DNA from: Triticum aestivum | Lineage: Eukaryota; Streptophyta; Magnoliopsida; Poales; Poaceae | Length of the DNA stretch: 64,000 bases | NCBI RefSeq assembly: GCF_018294505.1 | Contig: NC_057803.1 | Coordinates: 688,418,678 to 688,482,677, forward strand | Reading direction: 5' to 3' | In this document: positions 9,578 through 20,947 of the stretch, piece by piece | Position numbering within the stretch: the first letter of the stretch is position 1 | Layout: each line of letters starts with the position of its first letter | Translations under genes and position numbers: made by a program | Notes under the pieces: model-generated | Told to the model about the DNA's origin: nothing | Database searches by the model: none | The model's input: the letters and a program-made list of their open reading frames with translations, nothing else

Positions 9578-10273
9578 GATTGATCCTGAGTGAATCCGAT
9601 GCTTGTTACCTTTGAAGACTGTGCTTCTTCCAAACGGTTAGGCGTCATGGTCTAGAGCATTCAAAAGGAATTGTGGATCGCCGAGTGACCAAGTTTGTGA
9701 AGGTTTGGAAGTCGCCTAAAGACTTACCACGAGTGATTGGACGGGGTCTATGTGACCTTACTTCAAGGAGAATACGGTGAGGACTGGGTGTCTTGGACTA
9801 AGTGTCCTTGACTGGGTGTCCGGGACTGTGTGTCCTCGAGTTTAAATACTCAGCCGCTCCAACCAGACGTACAACTGAGACAGCAGTTGGAACTGGTCTA
9901 CCAAATCATTGTCTTCATCAAGCTTACTGGTTCTATTTTCTCAACTCTTTCATTTCCTCATAACTGTGTTGTGTGCTTGTTCATATCTGTGTTTGAAGAC
10001 TTTGACTGAAGACTTTCCCAATTTCCTCAGTTTAATTTCTTCAGTCTGTTTGTCTTCATCCTATGTTATCCTGTGATTACGCTTCCTGTACTATGTGCCT
10101 GTCTTCATTTTATCATGATGACTATGCTTGTATTATGTTATGTTTACTTTTGAGTACTTATTCCGCTGCTAGTAGTTCTTCGCTAAGGAATTTCCTCACC
10201 GGCAAATTCCTCAGTGAAGAATTTCATAAAAATCGCCTATTCACCCCCCTCTAGTCGATATAACGCACTTTCA
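9578..10273 (+). repeat. 5' LTR of Maximus-type element, first 853 bp missing
   Basis: The 696 bp match the end of the 3' LTR (31421-32116) without length change and stop at ...GCACTTTCA. The match begins abruptly at GATTGATCCTGAG, so the front of the LTR and the target duplication are gone. Confidence 0.9.
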
Positions 10274-10275
10274 AT

Positions 10276-10287
10276 TGGTATCAGAGC
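10276..10287 (+). promoter_or_regulatory. Primer-binding site, initiator tRNA-Met
   Basis: TGGTATCAGAGC, two bases after the LTR end, is complementary to the 3' end of initiator tRNA-Met, the standard primer of plant Copia elements. Confidence 0.9.
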
Positions 10288-10340
10288 AAGGTACTCCCTT
10301 GTTCTATGTGATTTTGGTTTAACCGCCTGGAGTTTTAGTT

Positions 10341-12032
10341 ATGTCGACCGCAGGTATGACGAAGGTGACATGCCCCATCTTTGACGGTCACGAGTATCCC
10401 AAGTGGAAGGCCATGATGAAGAAACGCCTCATGGCGATGAACAACGAGTTGTGGACCGTCACTGAGATTGGCCTGACTGATATGTGCAAGATGGCGGATG
10501 CTGATGACATTCGCAAGTATACTCTTCTCAACCTCACGGCGAAGGATGTCATCTGCTCCAGCCTGTCACAAAATCAGTTCAGGAATATCATGCATCTCGA
10601 TCATGCGAAGCTCATCTGGGACCGTCTCTCTGAGGTTTATGAAGGTCATCGAACCTGTCATGATCCTTGGTTTGAGGACTTCAAGGAATCTCTCAAAACG
10701 ATGACATTCAAACCAGAATCATCATCTTCTGCATCATGCCTTATGGCAAAAGATGTTGAGGTAACTGAATGCTATCTATCCGAGTCCAGTGATGATGAAT
10801 CTGGTGATGAATTTGGACCCAGCTATGTCAAACTTGCTTCCCTTGCTACTAAACAACAAAGAGCTTTGGAAAAAGCTCACTATATGCTAAACAAGAGCGA
10901 TGATATGTTGGGTGAGGAAATGGATCAGTCAAAAGTTTTGGCTGAAAGTCTTCAGAGACTTCATACTAAGTATGACACCCTTCAAGATCAACATAACACT
11001 CTCTTATCGGATCATGAGAAGCTTTCTCATGAATTTCTTCAAAGAAAGCAAGACCTTGAGAAGTTAAGAGTGAGTTATGAAGATCTTCAGAAGGAGCGCG
11101 ATTCATTACTTGCTCAACAAATCAGCGCTTCTCAGGAAGAATTTGTTCCACCATGTTTGAAGTGCATTGAACGTGAATCTGCTAATTCTTCACCTGAATG
11201 TTCAAATGCTGCTAATGTTTCAAATTCTTCACATGCCTCTACTATCACTAATTCCTCATCTGAGGACATTGCTAGTATCATTGACGATGCAGGGCTGAAG
11301 GAATTGTACACGACAGACATGTACAAAAGCCTCAAAGGGCATCCGGCTCTTTGTGATGTGCTTAAAAAGCAGATCCTCAACAGGAACCCTAGGAAAGAGG
11401 GTATCGCCTTTGAGAGGAAACTCAATGCTGATGTTGCATATTGGAAGCCTGAGCAGTACCCCAAAACTACATGGGTCGCTGCAAAGGGACCTCCAGTTGA
11501 TCCATCTAACTTATCTGGATTTGCATGTGAATCTCCTCATTCTGATGATGAGTCAATTGACTCCAACTATAAGCTATTCAAAAATCAGAATGGTGAAGTA
11601 TTTGCTAGATATGCTGGCACTAACTGCAGGAACGGCTCCCCTATGAAGAAAATCTGGGTTCCCAAAAGATGTCTTGAAAATCTTCAGGTGAATGTCATCA
11701 TGACGCCACATGTGAAGAATAGGAACCCCAGATCAAATTCTTCATATGGACCAAATTCCTCATATGGAGCAAAGTCCTCATATGAACATCATCGTGCTAA
11801 CACGTCTGTTTCGCCGGGAAGATCTAAGGATTATGGATATATGCATTATTCTTCAAATCATTATGTCCATAAGTCCTCGAAGAATTTCTCTGCATACTCT
11901 TATGCTTACTCTAACCCCTCTTATGTGAACCGAAATGGACTGGCTTCTATGCCATCCTTCTCGTATGGAGCTCGCAGAATGATAAACTCTTTGCCACCCC
12001 TTCAGATGTGGGTGGTGAAGAAAAAGAACTAA
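10341..12032 (+). CDS. gag: gag of Maximus-type Copia element
   Basis: The 563-residue frame starts MSTAGMTKVTCPIFDGHEYP, the conserved N-terminus of SIRE-type Gag (DUF4219-like, the capsid start). Residues about 170-280 are a long heptad-rich coiled coil (KVLAESLQRLHTKYDTLQDQ onward), and the tail is rich in Ser, Tyr and Asn. I see no CX2CX4HX4C knuckle, and the capsid region seems short for the lineage, so an internal deletion is possible. It ends with KKKN and TAA, and pol continues in another frame after about 230 bp. Gag would form the cytoplasmic particle. Confidence 0.8.
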   Translation: MSTAGMTKVTCPIFDGHEYPKWKAMMKKRLMAMNNELWTVTEIGLTDMCKMADADDIRKYTLLNLTAKDVICSSLSQNQFRNIMHLDHAKLIWDRLSEVYEGHRTCHDPWFEDFKESLKTMTFKPESSSSASCLMAKDVEVTECYLSESSDDESGDEFGPSYVKLASLATKQQRALEKAHYMLNKSDDMLGEEMDQSKVLAESLQRLHTKYDTLQDQHNTLLSDHEKLSHEFLQRKQDLEKLRVSYEDLQKERDSLLAQQISASQEEFVPPCLKCIERESANSSPECSNAANVSNSSHASTITNSSSEDIASIIDDAGLKELYTTDMYKSLKGHPALCDVLKKQILNRNPRKEGIAFERKLNADVAYWKPEQYPKTTWVAAKGPPVDPSNLSGFACESPHSDDESIDSNYKLFKNQNGEVFARYAGTNCRNGSPMKKIWVPKRCLENLQVNVIMTPHVKNRNPRSNSSYGPNSSYGAKSSYEHHRANTSVSPGRSKDYGYMHYSSNHYVHKSSKNFSAYSYAYSNPSYVNRNGLASMPSFSYGARRMINSLPPLQMWVVKKKN

Positions 12033-12265
12033 TCTCTTCTGCAGGGTCAGGTCTCCAGACACACATAATCGTCTGAAGAATTTGCTGGAGACCTGAGCAT
12101 GCCTGAAAGGATGCATGCTAACCATGAAGAAATGAACTTTCATTTCTCACGTCCTCATATTGCGTTATTAGTTCTTTTACTTGATGAAATTTATCTGATG
12201 AATTGATGTCATATTATTCACTGATGAAGTATATGAGTTTGTAAGCTGCACTAATTCATCTGCAG
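12033..12265 (+). other. gag-pol spacer, intron-like
   Basis: The spacer is non-coding with stops in all frames, T-rich towards the end, and finishes CTAATTCATCTGCAG|GATGAT just where the protease frame starts. It may be an intron end or only decayed sequence. Confidence 0.4.
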
Positions 12266-13677
12266 GATGATCAACCCAAAGCCACTGAGTGGGTCCTCGA
12301 TAGTGGATGTACAAACCACATGACTGGTGACAGGAATCTATTGATGGATGCTCCATTATCTCCGTCGCATCTGAAGCATATCATCTTTGCTGACAAAGGA
12401 AAAAGTCAGGTATTGGGTCTAGGTAAGGTTGCGATTACAAAGGATCGACACATGGACAAAGTCATGCTTGTTGAGTCCTTAGGATACAACCTTATGTCTG
12501 TCTCAATGCTTTGTGATCTTGATATGGTTGTTGTCTTTGGCAAGTACCGTTGTGTTGTGGTTATGGAAGCTGACTATTCCAAAGTCTTCGAAGGCTTTAG
12601 GAGAGGAGACCTGTATATTGTTGATTTCTCTACAGGACCACAACCAGCCGTGTGCTTACTTGCAAAAGCTTCAGAAGGCTGGCTCTGGCATCGACGACTT
12701 GGTCATGCAGGCATGAGGAATTTGCACACGCTTGCGAAGAAGAAGCATGTCATTGGCATCGAGAATGTCAAATTCCTCAAGGATCACCTATGCGGAGCCT
12801 GTGAAGCTGGGAAGATGACCAAGGCCAAGTATCTAGCGAAGACTATCATGACCACCACTCGCCCATTTGAATTGCTTCACATGGATCTCTTTGGTCCTAA
12901 TCATTATTCTGCTATTTCAAATGAAGCATCTCAATATGGCTTTGTTATTGTTGATGATTATTCTCGCTACACATGGGTACACCTTGTTAATTACAAACAT
13001 GAAGTGTAGGAAGTCTTCAAACAATTTTCCTCGAGGGCTTCAACCAACTTTGGTGTGAAGATCAAGCACATCAGAAGTGACAATGGCACCGAGTTCAATA
13101 ATTCTGGTCTCGATGACTATCTTGATGCACTTGGTATTACTCATGAGTTATCTGCTCCTTACACTCCTCAGCAGAATGGCATCGTGGAGCGCAAGAACAG
13201 GACTCTTGCTGAGATGGCTCGCACTATGCTTGATGAATACAAAACGCCTCGTCGTTTCTGGACTGAGGCAATTGATACTGCATGCCACATAATCAACATA
13301 GTATATCTTCACAAATTCTTCAAAAAGACTGCCTATGAACTCCTCACTGATAAGAAACCCAATGTAAGTTATTTCAAAGTCTTCGGTGCTAAATGTTGGA
13401 TTAGAGATCCTCATCACAACTCAAAATTTGCACCGAAAGCACATGAAGGTTTTATGCTTGGTTACGGAAAGGACTCACACACCTACAGAGTCTTCAACAA
13501 CGTTCTTCACAAAGTTGTTGAAACTGTAGATGTGCGGTTTGATGAAACTAACGGCTCGCAAAGAGAGCACCTACCTACTGTGGTAGATGAACCAGCACCT
13601 GAGAAAACTATCAAGTTCAAGGCTACTGAGGATGTCATTCCTACTGAAGAATCTGCTTAAGAATTCATTCCAGAACA
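12266..13677 (+). pseudogene. pol: pol part 1 (protease, integrase) of Maximus-type element, broken
   Basis: The frame opens DDQPKATEWVLDSGCTNHMT, with the Copia aspartic protease motif DSGCTNHMTG at 12299. Next come the GAG-pre-integrase zinc region (WHRRLGHAGM, near 12690) and the integrase core with D (HMDLFGP, near 12884), D (RSDNGTEF, near 13076) and E (GIVERKNR, near 13186). Premature stops lie at 13007-13009 (TAG) and 13658-13660 (TAA); at both sites the expected family residue is Gln, so each fits a single C-to-T change. The CRM element interrupts the frame right after 13677. It cannot code for an active polyprotein. Confidence 0.85.
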
Positions 13678-14595
13678 TGATGAGGACATCAATACCATTG
13701 TTACACCCATAGCCCCTACTGTTAGATATACTGGACCAATTACTAGAGCTCGCGCACGCCAATTAAATTACCAGGTACTTTCGTTTCTTGGTAATGATTC
13801 TAATGTTCATGAGATTATGATGCTGCCTAAATTGGATACATTTGTTTTGCTTACAAATGAAGGGCCTAGCTTGGAGAAGGATGAACATTGGAGCAAGAAC
13901 ACACATGGAGTTGATGGCATGCGCAAGGGGATCAAGAACGGAGTTACAAGTGATGATTTCAGAACTTTAAAGCTGCCATAAGGAGTGCATGAAGCCTTGG
14001 ACGAAATATACAAGATGCCACTTCATAATATTCGTCCATAGGCTATTCTAGGTGCTGCGTCACCTTATTAATGGGCCAGGCCCATGTAATTTCGAAATAC
14101 TTAAGTATAGGCTATTTTTAGAGTCCGTATGTGTGGGGAAACAAGAGTTAGGGTTGGTTTCGGACCCCACCCTCAAGGGCCACGAAATTCCCCCCTCTTC
14201 CTCCATATATACAGCCCTTAGGGCGTCGTTTAGACTTTGGGTTTTGTTTAGATTAAAAGTTCGCCATAGCTGCAACTTCACGTACTTCGTTTGTGTCCAA
14301 CGACCAGACCAAGACGTCACAGAACCCCACCTTGATCAATAAAGCTTTCATCTTATATTCGCAATATCCAGATTGCAATCTCAGTTTCTTGCTTGTTCTT
14401 CGTTTGCTCGCAGGAAACAGACCCTCGTGGTCAGGTTGATCGTGCTCCGGCGTGGTCAATAACCCTCGGAAGTTAGTTTAGCGATTGCTAAGGCGCGATG
14501 TCTTGCACGTTCGTAGTCGGATCGTCAAGGTCGACTCCCACAGAAAACGATAGCCACCATCTCATCGAAACATCGGGACACCTTAGCCTCTATCA
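13678..14595 (+). repeat. 5' LTR of CRM-type element
   Basis: This 918-bp LTR has TGATGAGG...CTCTATCA ends. It also encodes the C-terminal pol tail (13681 to about 13981), as expected for a CRM LTR. It contains the palindrome ATGGGCCAGGCCCAT (14071-14085) and a TATA-like CATATATA at 14204-14211. Confidence 0.92.
14204..14211 (+). promoter_or_regulatory. TATA box in CRM 5' LTR
   Basis: CATATATA follows a pyrimidine-rich stretch and lies about 120 bp downstream of the TGGGCC palindrome. The same box is kept at 21170-21177 in the 3' LTR. Confidence 0.55.
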
Positions 14596-15834
14596 AGTGG
14601 TATCAGATTTCCAGGTTGCTCGGTGAGATTTTACAGTTTTTCGTAGATTAGATCGAGTCTGTTCTTCATACCTATAGTCCACGAAAAAGCCACAAAAAAA
14701 TTAGGGTTAGTTCATCATATCCGAACCAATCTGAGCCTTTGCATAATCTTTTTAGGGTTTTTGCTTTGTTGAATTTGCGGTTGCATTGTCGTGTCAAGTT
14801 GCTGGTCTTAGAGTCTAGTCTTTTAGAGTTTCGAGTTCTGGTCATAAGTTGTCACGCCGCCGCCGCACCATCATCATCGCCCATCTACCACCATTGCTTA
14901 TCCGCCACCGCTCTGAATCCGTATCCATATACCACCACCAATCCGTATCCATATACCACCACCAATCTGTATCCATATACCACCACCGCTACCATATACC
15001 ACCACCGCTGCCATATACCACAACCATATATCCACCACCAATCCGAGTTCTTCTCATATTAGGTTTGTTCTTGAGATCAATCTCAATTCCGATTCGTGTT
15101 TCCTTGCCTGCGTAGGTCTCGAAAAAAAAAGAGTCTGGAGACCCCCGGGCAGTTTTTAGGCCAAAATTTTCACGGGCAAATTTTTTTCCCTATCCTATTT
15201 TTAGGCTTTTCTGAGTCTTTTGAGCCACGTGCCATCATAGTGATTTTTTGTCGCACTTTTTCGTCGTCGCTGCCCTGATTTCCGAAAAAAAAGTGAAAAA
15301 AAAACTTCATGCCCATCCTATCAATTTGACGAGGGAAGAGTTTTGAGACACTCGCCATTATAGTGATTTTTCGCAAAAAAAAGGAGCGCAAAAAAAAGGA
15401 GCGCAAAAAAAGAGAGCGAAAAATAAAGAGTTCCAGAGTGTGCTTTTCCCTTATTTACATGCAGCTCCGTGATTTTGTTAGTGTTCTAGGCTCGCGTCTC
15501 TAGCACGGTCTAGCCTAGGACCAGCACAGTACCGTCGTTGAGCGTTTATTCAACTTTGCATCTCTAAATTGATTATTGCTGACCCTTTTTGCTACCATAC
15601 TATAAGCCTTCCCAGCTCCACATACATCTACGTCGTGCGTTTGACTCTCCCTGGCAATCGCTCTATCCAACCTTTTGAGAGTTTTGACTATAACGGTTGC
15701 CGATCACCGCCTGCTGCTGGGTAAGAACTGGTAAGAATTTGAGATTTGCTTGACGGATTTGTGACCCCCGCCACCACCACCACTTGTTAGTAGTCTGTAA
15801 GATCATATTCTTGGTGTTTCTATTGCTGCTCACC
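14596..15834 (+). other. CRM leader with two short tandem repeats
   Basis: This is the untranslated leader. It holds a minisatellite of about 24-bp units built on CCATATACCACCACC (14917-15040) and three copies of GGAGCGCAAAAAAA-type units (15371-15425). No gene lies inside. Confidence 0.8.
14598..14607 (+). promoter_or_regulatory. Primer-binding site of CRM element
   Basis: TGGTATCAGA, two bases after the LTR end, fits initiator tRNA-Met; the following bases diverge. Confidence 0.75.
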
Positions 15835-17162
15835 ATGCCAGGGTCACAATCCGACGAGACTGACTGGGAGAACTTGACGAACAAGGAGCTTCATGATACG
15901 TTTCAGCAAATGATGAGTGTACAGGTGCAAGATGTGATAAACAGATTTGAAGAGGCCATGGAGAAGATAGATGGCATGGAGAAGACGTTTGAAACAAAGC
16001 TCGATAACAAGTTTGCTGAATTGCTTTCGTGTTTTCCACCACCACCACCGGCTGCTCCTGCCGCACCTCTGCAACAACAGCAACAACACCGACTACCTCC
16101 ACGTCGGGAAACAGCCCTCCGCCGAGCGAGCCGTGTCCCTCTTCAGTCGGGCCAAACTGCTGGTGCTGCTGTTGATACTTCTGTGGCTCCTACTGCTGAT
16201 GTGGAGGAGGATGATTATGTGGGAGATTATGAGGATGAGGTTGATCAAAATCAGAAATACGTGCCACCACCAGCACAGCAACCACCAGGTCGTCCACATG
16301 CAAATAATGGCAATGGTAGGGCTCACCCTCAGGTACGAGATCATGACCATCTCCCTAAACTAAAATTGAATATTCCACCATTTGAGGGTAGATATGTTCC
16401 TGATATATATCTTACTTGGGAGTTAGAAACTGAACAACGATTTACATGTTTACAATATCCCGAGGAGAGACGTGTTCCTGCTGCTGTTTGTGCATTCACT
16501 AGTTTTGCATGTGTTTGGTGGTCTGAGCATTGTAGATTATATCCTATTCCGGCTACTTGGGCTGCTTTGAAAACTGCTATGCGTACTCGTTGGGTTCCAC
16601 CATATTATCAACGTGAATTACTTCAAAAATTGCAGCGCTTAAGACAGGGAAAAAATTCTGTAGAAGAATATTATCAGGAATTACAAACTGGCATGATTAG
16701 ATGTGGTATTGTTGAGGAGAATGAAGCTATGCTTGCACGTTTTATGGGTGGATTAAATAGAGAGATTCAGACGATTCTAGAGTATAAGGAGTATACTAAT
16801 ATCACTCGTTTATTCCATCTTGCTTGTAAGCTGAACGTGAAGTGCAGGATCGACAGGCATTGGCGCGGACTAACTTTTCTGCAGGTCGACCTTCATCATG
16901 GACACCACGTGCATCATCTACTTCCACACGTTCTGCTACACTGGCGCCTCCGTCGGCTGCCACCTCCAACTGTGATACAATAAAGTAGGCACAATCACCA
17001 CTATCTGCCAAGAGCACACCTTCTGGGCCTGCAAAGAGCTCTTCTTCATCCATGGCATCAACAGGGCAAACACATGATATTATTTGTCGACGTTGCAAGG
17101 GTGGAGGTCATTATGTGAGAGAATGCCCATCTAAGCGTGTGATGATTGTTACTGAGGATGGT
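15835..17162 (+). pseudogene. gag: gag of CRM-type element, frameshifted
   Basis: ATG at 15835 starts MPGSQSDETDWENLTNKELH, followed by a Pro/Gln-rich linker, then the Gypsy capsid block (retrotrans_gag; LKLNIPPFEGRYVPDIYLTW, and QRLRQGKNSVEEYYQELQTG). A one-base deletion after 16830 changes frame; the other frame then carries the RPSSWTPR region, a stop TAG at 16986-16988, and the CX2CX4HX4C zinc knuckle (CRRCKGGGHYVREC, 17085-17126). A second frame change near 17162 leads into pol. Gag would form the capsid and package RNA; this copy could not make a full one. Confidence 0.85.
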
Positions 17163-20100
17163 GGTATGAGTCCGCTAGTGACTATGATGAGGAGACTTTG
17201 GCTCTTATTACACGTGACGAACACGGTGGAGACGATTCTGATCATGAGACGCAATACATGGCTCCTGAAGATGCTGACATGTATGAATGTTTAGTTGCTC
17301 AACGTGTTTTGAGTGTGCAGGTTACACAAGCTAAGCAAAATCAGAGGCATAATTTGTTCCATACAAAGGGAGTTGTGAAGGAACGTTCTGTTCGCGTGAT
17401 CATAGATGGAGGGAGCTGCAATAACTTGGCTAGCATGGAGATGGTGGAGAAGCTATCTCTCACCACAAGACCACATCCACATCCTTACTACATCCAATGG
17501 TTCAACAACAGCGGCAAGGTTAAGGTAACACGTACTGTTTGTGTGCATTTTAGTATCTCTACATATGCTGATTATGTTGATTGTGATGTGGTACCTATGC
17601 AAGCATGTTCCTTATTACTTGGTAGACCATGGCAATTTGATAAAAATTCTGTACACCATGGTAGAAACAATCAGTATACTCTTGTTCATAACGATAAAAA
17701 TATTACTTTGCTTCCTATGACTCCTGATTCAATTTTGAAAGATGATATTAATAGAGCTAATAAAGCAAAACAGGAGACAAATAAGAGTGAAAATCAGATT
17801 GTGGCAAAAGAATTTGAGCACCAAATGAAGCCTAATAATAAACCATCTACTGTTGTTTCTGAAATTAAATTGAAAAGTGCATGTTTACTTGCCACCAAAT
17901 CTGATATTGATGAGCTAGATTTCAGCAAATCTGTTTGCTATGCTTTTGTGTGCAAAGAGGCATTATTTTCATTCGAGGACGTGCCTTCCTCTTTGCCCCC
18001 TGCTGTCACTAACATTTTGCAGGAGTTCGCTGACGTCTTTCCACAAGACGTGCCACCGGGATTACCACCTATTCGAGGGATTGAGCATCAAATTGACTTA
18101 ATTCCCGGTGCTTCGCTACCCAACCGTGCACCATACCATACCAATCCAGAGGAGACGAAGGAGATTATGCGTCAAGTACAAGAACTGCTCGACAAAGGTT
18201 ATATACGCGAATCCCTTAGTCCTTGTGTTGTTCCTATCATTTTAGTGCCGAAAAAGGATGGTACGTCGCGTATGTGCGTTGATTGTAGAGGCATAAATAA
18301 TATTACTATTCGTTATCGTCATCCTATTCCTAGGCTAGATGATATGCTTGATGAATTGAGTGGCTCTACAATATTCTCCAAAGTTGATTTGCGTAGTGGA
18401 TACCATCAAATTCGTATGAAATTGGGAGATGAATGGAAAACAACATTTAAAACTAAGTTTGGATTATATGAGTGGTTAGTCATGCCTTTTGGGTTAACTA
18501 ATGCACCTAGTACTTTCATGAGGTTAATGAATGAAGTTTTACGTGCTTTCATTGGACGATTTGTGGTAGTTTACTTTGATGACATATTGATTTATAGCAA
18601 ATCTTTGGAGGAACATTTGGAACATTTACGTGCTGTTTTTATTGCTCTACGTGATGCATGTTTGTTTGGAAACCTTGGAAAGTGCACCTTTTGCACCGAC
18701 CGAGTATCTTATCTTGGCTATGTTGTTACTCCACAGGGAATTGAAGTTGATAAAGCCAAGATTGAAGCTATTGAGAGTTGGCCGCAGCCCAAAACGGTCA
18801 CACAAGTGAGGAGTTTCCTTGGCCTCGCTGGTTTCTATAGGCGTTTTGTGAGAGATTTCAGCACCATTGTTGCACCTCTCAACGAGCTTACAAAGAAGGA
18901 TGTGCCTTTTGTTTGGGGTATCGCACAGGAAGAAGCCTTCACGGTATTGAAAGATAAGTTGACACATGCTCCTTTACTCCAACTTCCTAGTTTCAATAAG
19001 ACTTTTGAGCTTGAATGTGATGCTAGTGGAATTGGATTAGGAGGTGTGTTATTACAAGATGGAAAACCTGTTGCATACTTTTCTGAAAAATTGAGTGGGC
19101 CTAGTCTGAACTATTCTACTTATGATAAAGAATTATATGCTCTTGTTCGGACCTTAGAAACATGGCAACATTATTTATGGCCCAAGGAATTTGTTATACA
19201 TTCTGATCATGAATCTTTAAAACACATTAAAAGTCAAGCAAAACTGAACCGTAGACATGCTAAATGGGTTGAATTCATTGAGACTTTCCCTTATGTCATT
19301 AAACACAAGAAGGGTAAAGAAAATGTTATTGCTGATGCCTTGTCTCATCGTTATACTATGCTTTCACAACTTGACTTTAAAATATTTGGTTTGGAGACCA
19401 TCAAAGATCAATATGTTCATGATGCTGAATTTAAAGATGTATTGCAGAATTGTAAGGAAGGGAGAACTTGGAACAAGTTCGTTCTTAACGATGGATTTGT
19501 GTTTCGTGCTAACAAGCTATGCATTCCAGCTAGCTCCGTTCGTCTTTTGTTGTTGCAGGAGGCGCATGGAGGAGGATTAATGGGACACTTTGGCGTCAAG
19601 AAGACGGAGGATATACCTGCTACACATTTCTTTTGGCCAAAGATGAGACGGGATGTTGAGCGTTTTGTTGCTCGCTGCACTACATGTCAAAGAGCTAAGT
19701 CACGACTCAATCCTCATGGTTTATATATGCCTTTGCCTGTACCTAGTGTTCCTTGGGAGGATATATCTATGGACTTTGTTTTAGGTTTACCTCGAACAAA
19801 TAATGGGAGGGATAGCATATTTGTTGTCGTGGATAGGTTCTCGAAAATGGCACACTTTATACCATGTCATAAAAGCGATGATGCTGTTAATGTTGCTGAT
19901 TTGTTCTTTCGTGAAATTATTCGCTTACATGGTGTGCCAAATACTATTGTTTCAGATCGTGATACTAAATTTCTTAGCCACTTTTGGAGATGTTTATGGG
20001 CTAAGTTGGGGACTAAGCTGCTTTTTAGTACTACTTGTCACCCCCAAACTGATGGACAAACTGAAGTAGTCAATAGAACATTGTCTACTATGCTTAGGGC

Positions 20101-20947
20101 TGTTTTGAAGAATAACAAGAAAATGTGGGAAGAATGCTTGCCTCATATTGAATTTGCTTATAATCGTTCATTGCATTCTACTACTAAGATGTGCCCTTTT
20201 GAAATTGTGTATGGTTTCCTACCTCATGCACCTATTGATTTGTTGCCTCTTCCATCTTCAGAGAAGGTTAATTTTGATGCTAAAGAACGTTCTGAATTGA
20301 TTTTAAAAATGCATGAGTTAACTAAGGAAAACATTGAGCGTATGAATGCTAAATATAAACTTGCTGGAGATAAGGGTAGAAAACATGTTGTGTTTGCGCC
20401 TGGAGATCTTGTTTGGTTACATTTGCGTAAAGATAGATTTCCTAATCTGCGCAAATCAAAGCTAATGCCACGTGCTGATGGTCCTTTTAAGGTGTTAGAG
20501 AAAATAAATGATAATGCATATAAACTTGAGCTACCTGTAGATTTTGGGGTTAGTCCCACTTTTAACATTGCAGATTTGAAGCCTTATTTGGGTGAGGAAG
20601 ATGCGCTTCCGTCGAGGACGACTTCATTTCAAGAAGGGAAGGATGATGAGGACATCAATACCATTGTTACACCCATAGCCCCTACTGTTAGATATACTGG
20701 ACCAATTACTAGAGCTTGCGCACGCCAATTAAATTACCAGGTACTTTCGTTTCTTGGTAATGATTCTAATGTTCATGAGATTATGATGCTGCCTAAATTG
20801 GATACATTTGTTTTGCTTACAAATGAAGGGCCTAGCTTGGAGAAGGATGAACATTGGAGCAAGAACACACATGGAGTTGATGGCATGCGCAAGGGGATCA
20901 AGAACGGAGTTACAAGTGATGATTTCAGAACTTTAAAGCCGCCATAA
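17163..20947 (+). CDS. pol: pol of CRM-type element, open, ends inside the 3' LTR
   Basis: The longest frame (17198-20947, 1249 codons) carries the protease ([10 protein letters not shown], near residue 67), reverse transcriptase with YFDD at residues 459-462 (18572), RNase H ([10 protein letters not shown], near 608), the integrase zinc finger ([10 protein letters not shown]...CTTCQRAK, about 790-836) and the integrase core ([22 protein letters not shown]). The last about 101 codons lie in the 3' LTR (from 20644) and carry no classical chromodomain; CRM elements have their own CR motif there. No start codon is needed if it is made as a Gag-Pol fusion. No internal stop is seen, unlike gag. 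Confidence 0.88.
20631..20643 (+). promoter_or_regulatory. Polypurine tract of CRM element, inside pol
   Basis: AAGAAGGGAAGGA directly precedes the 3' LTR start TGATGAGG and is itself translated in the pol frame. Confidence 0.85.
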
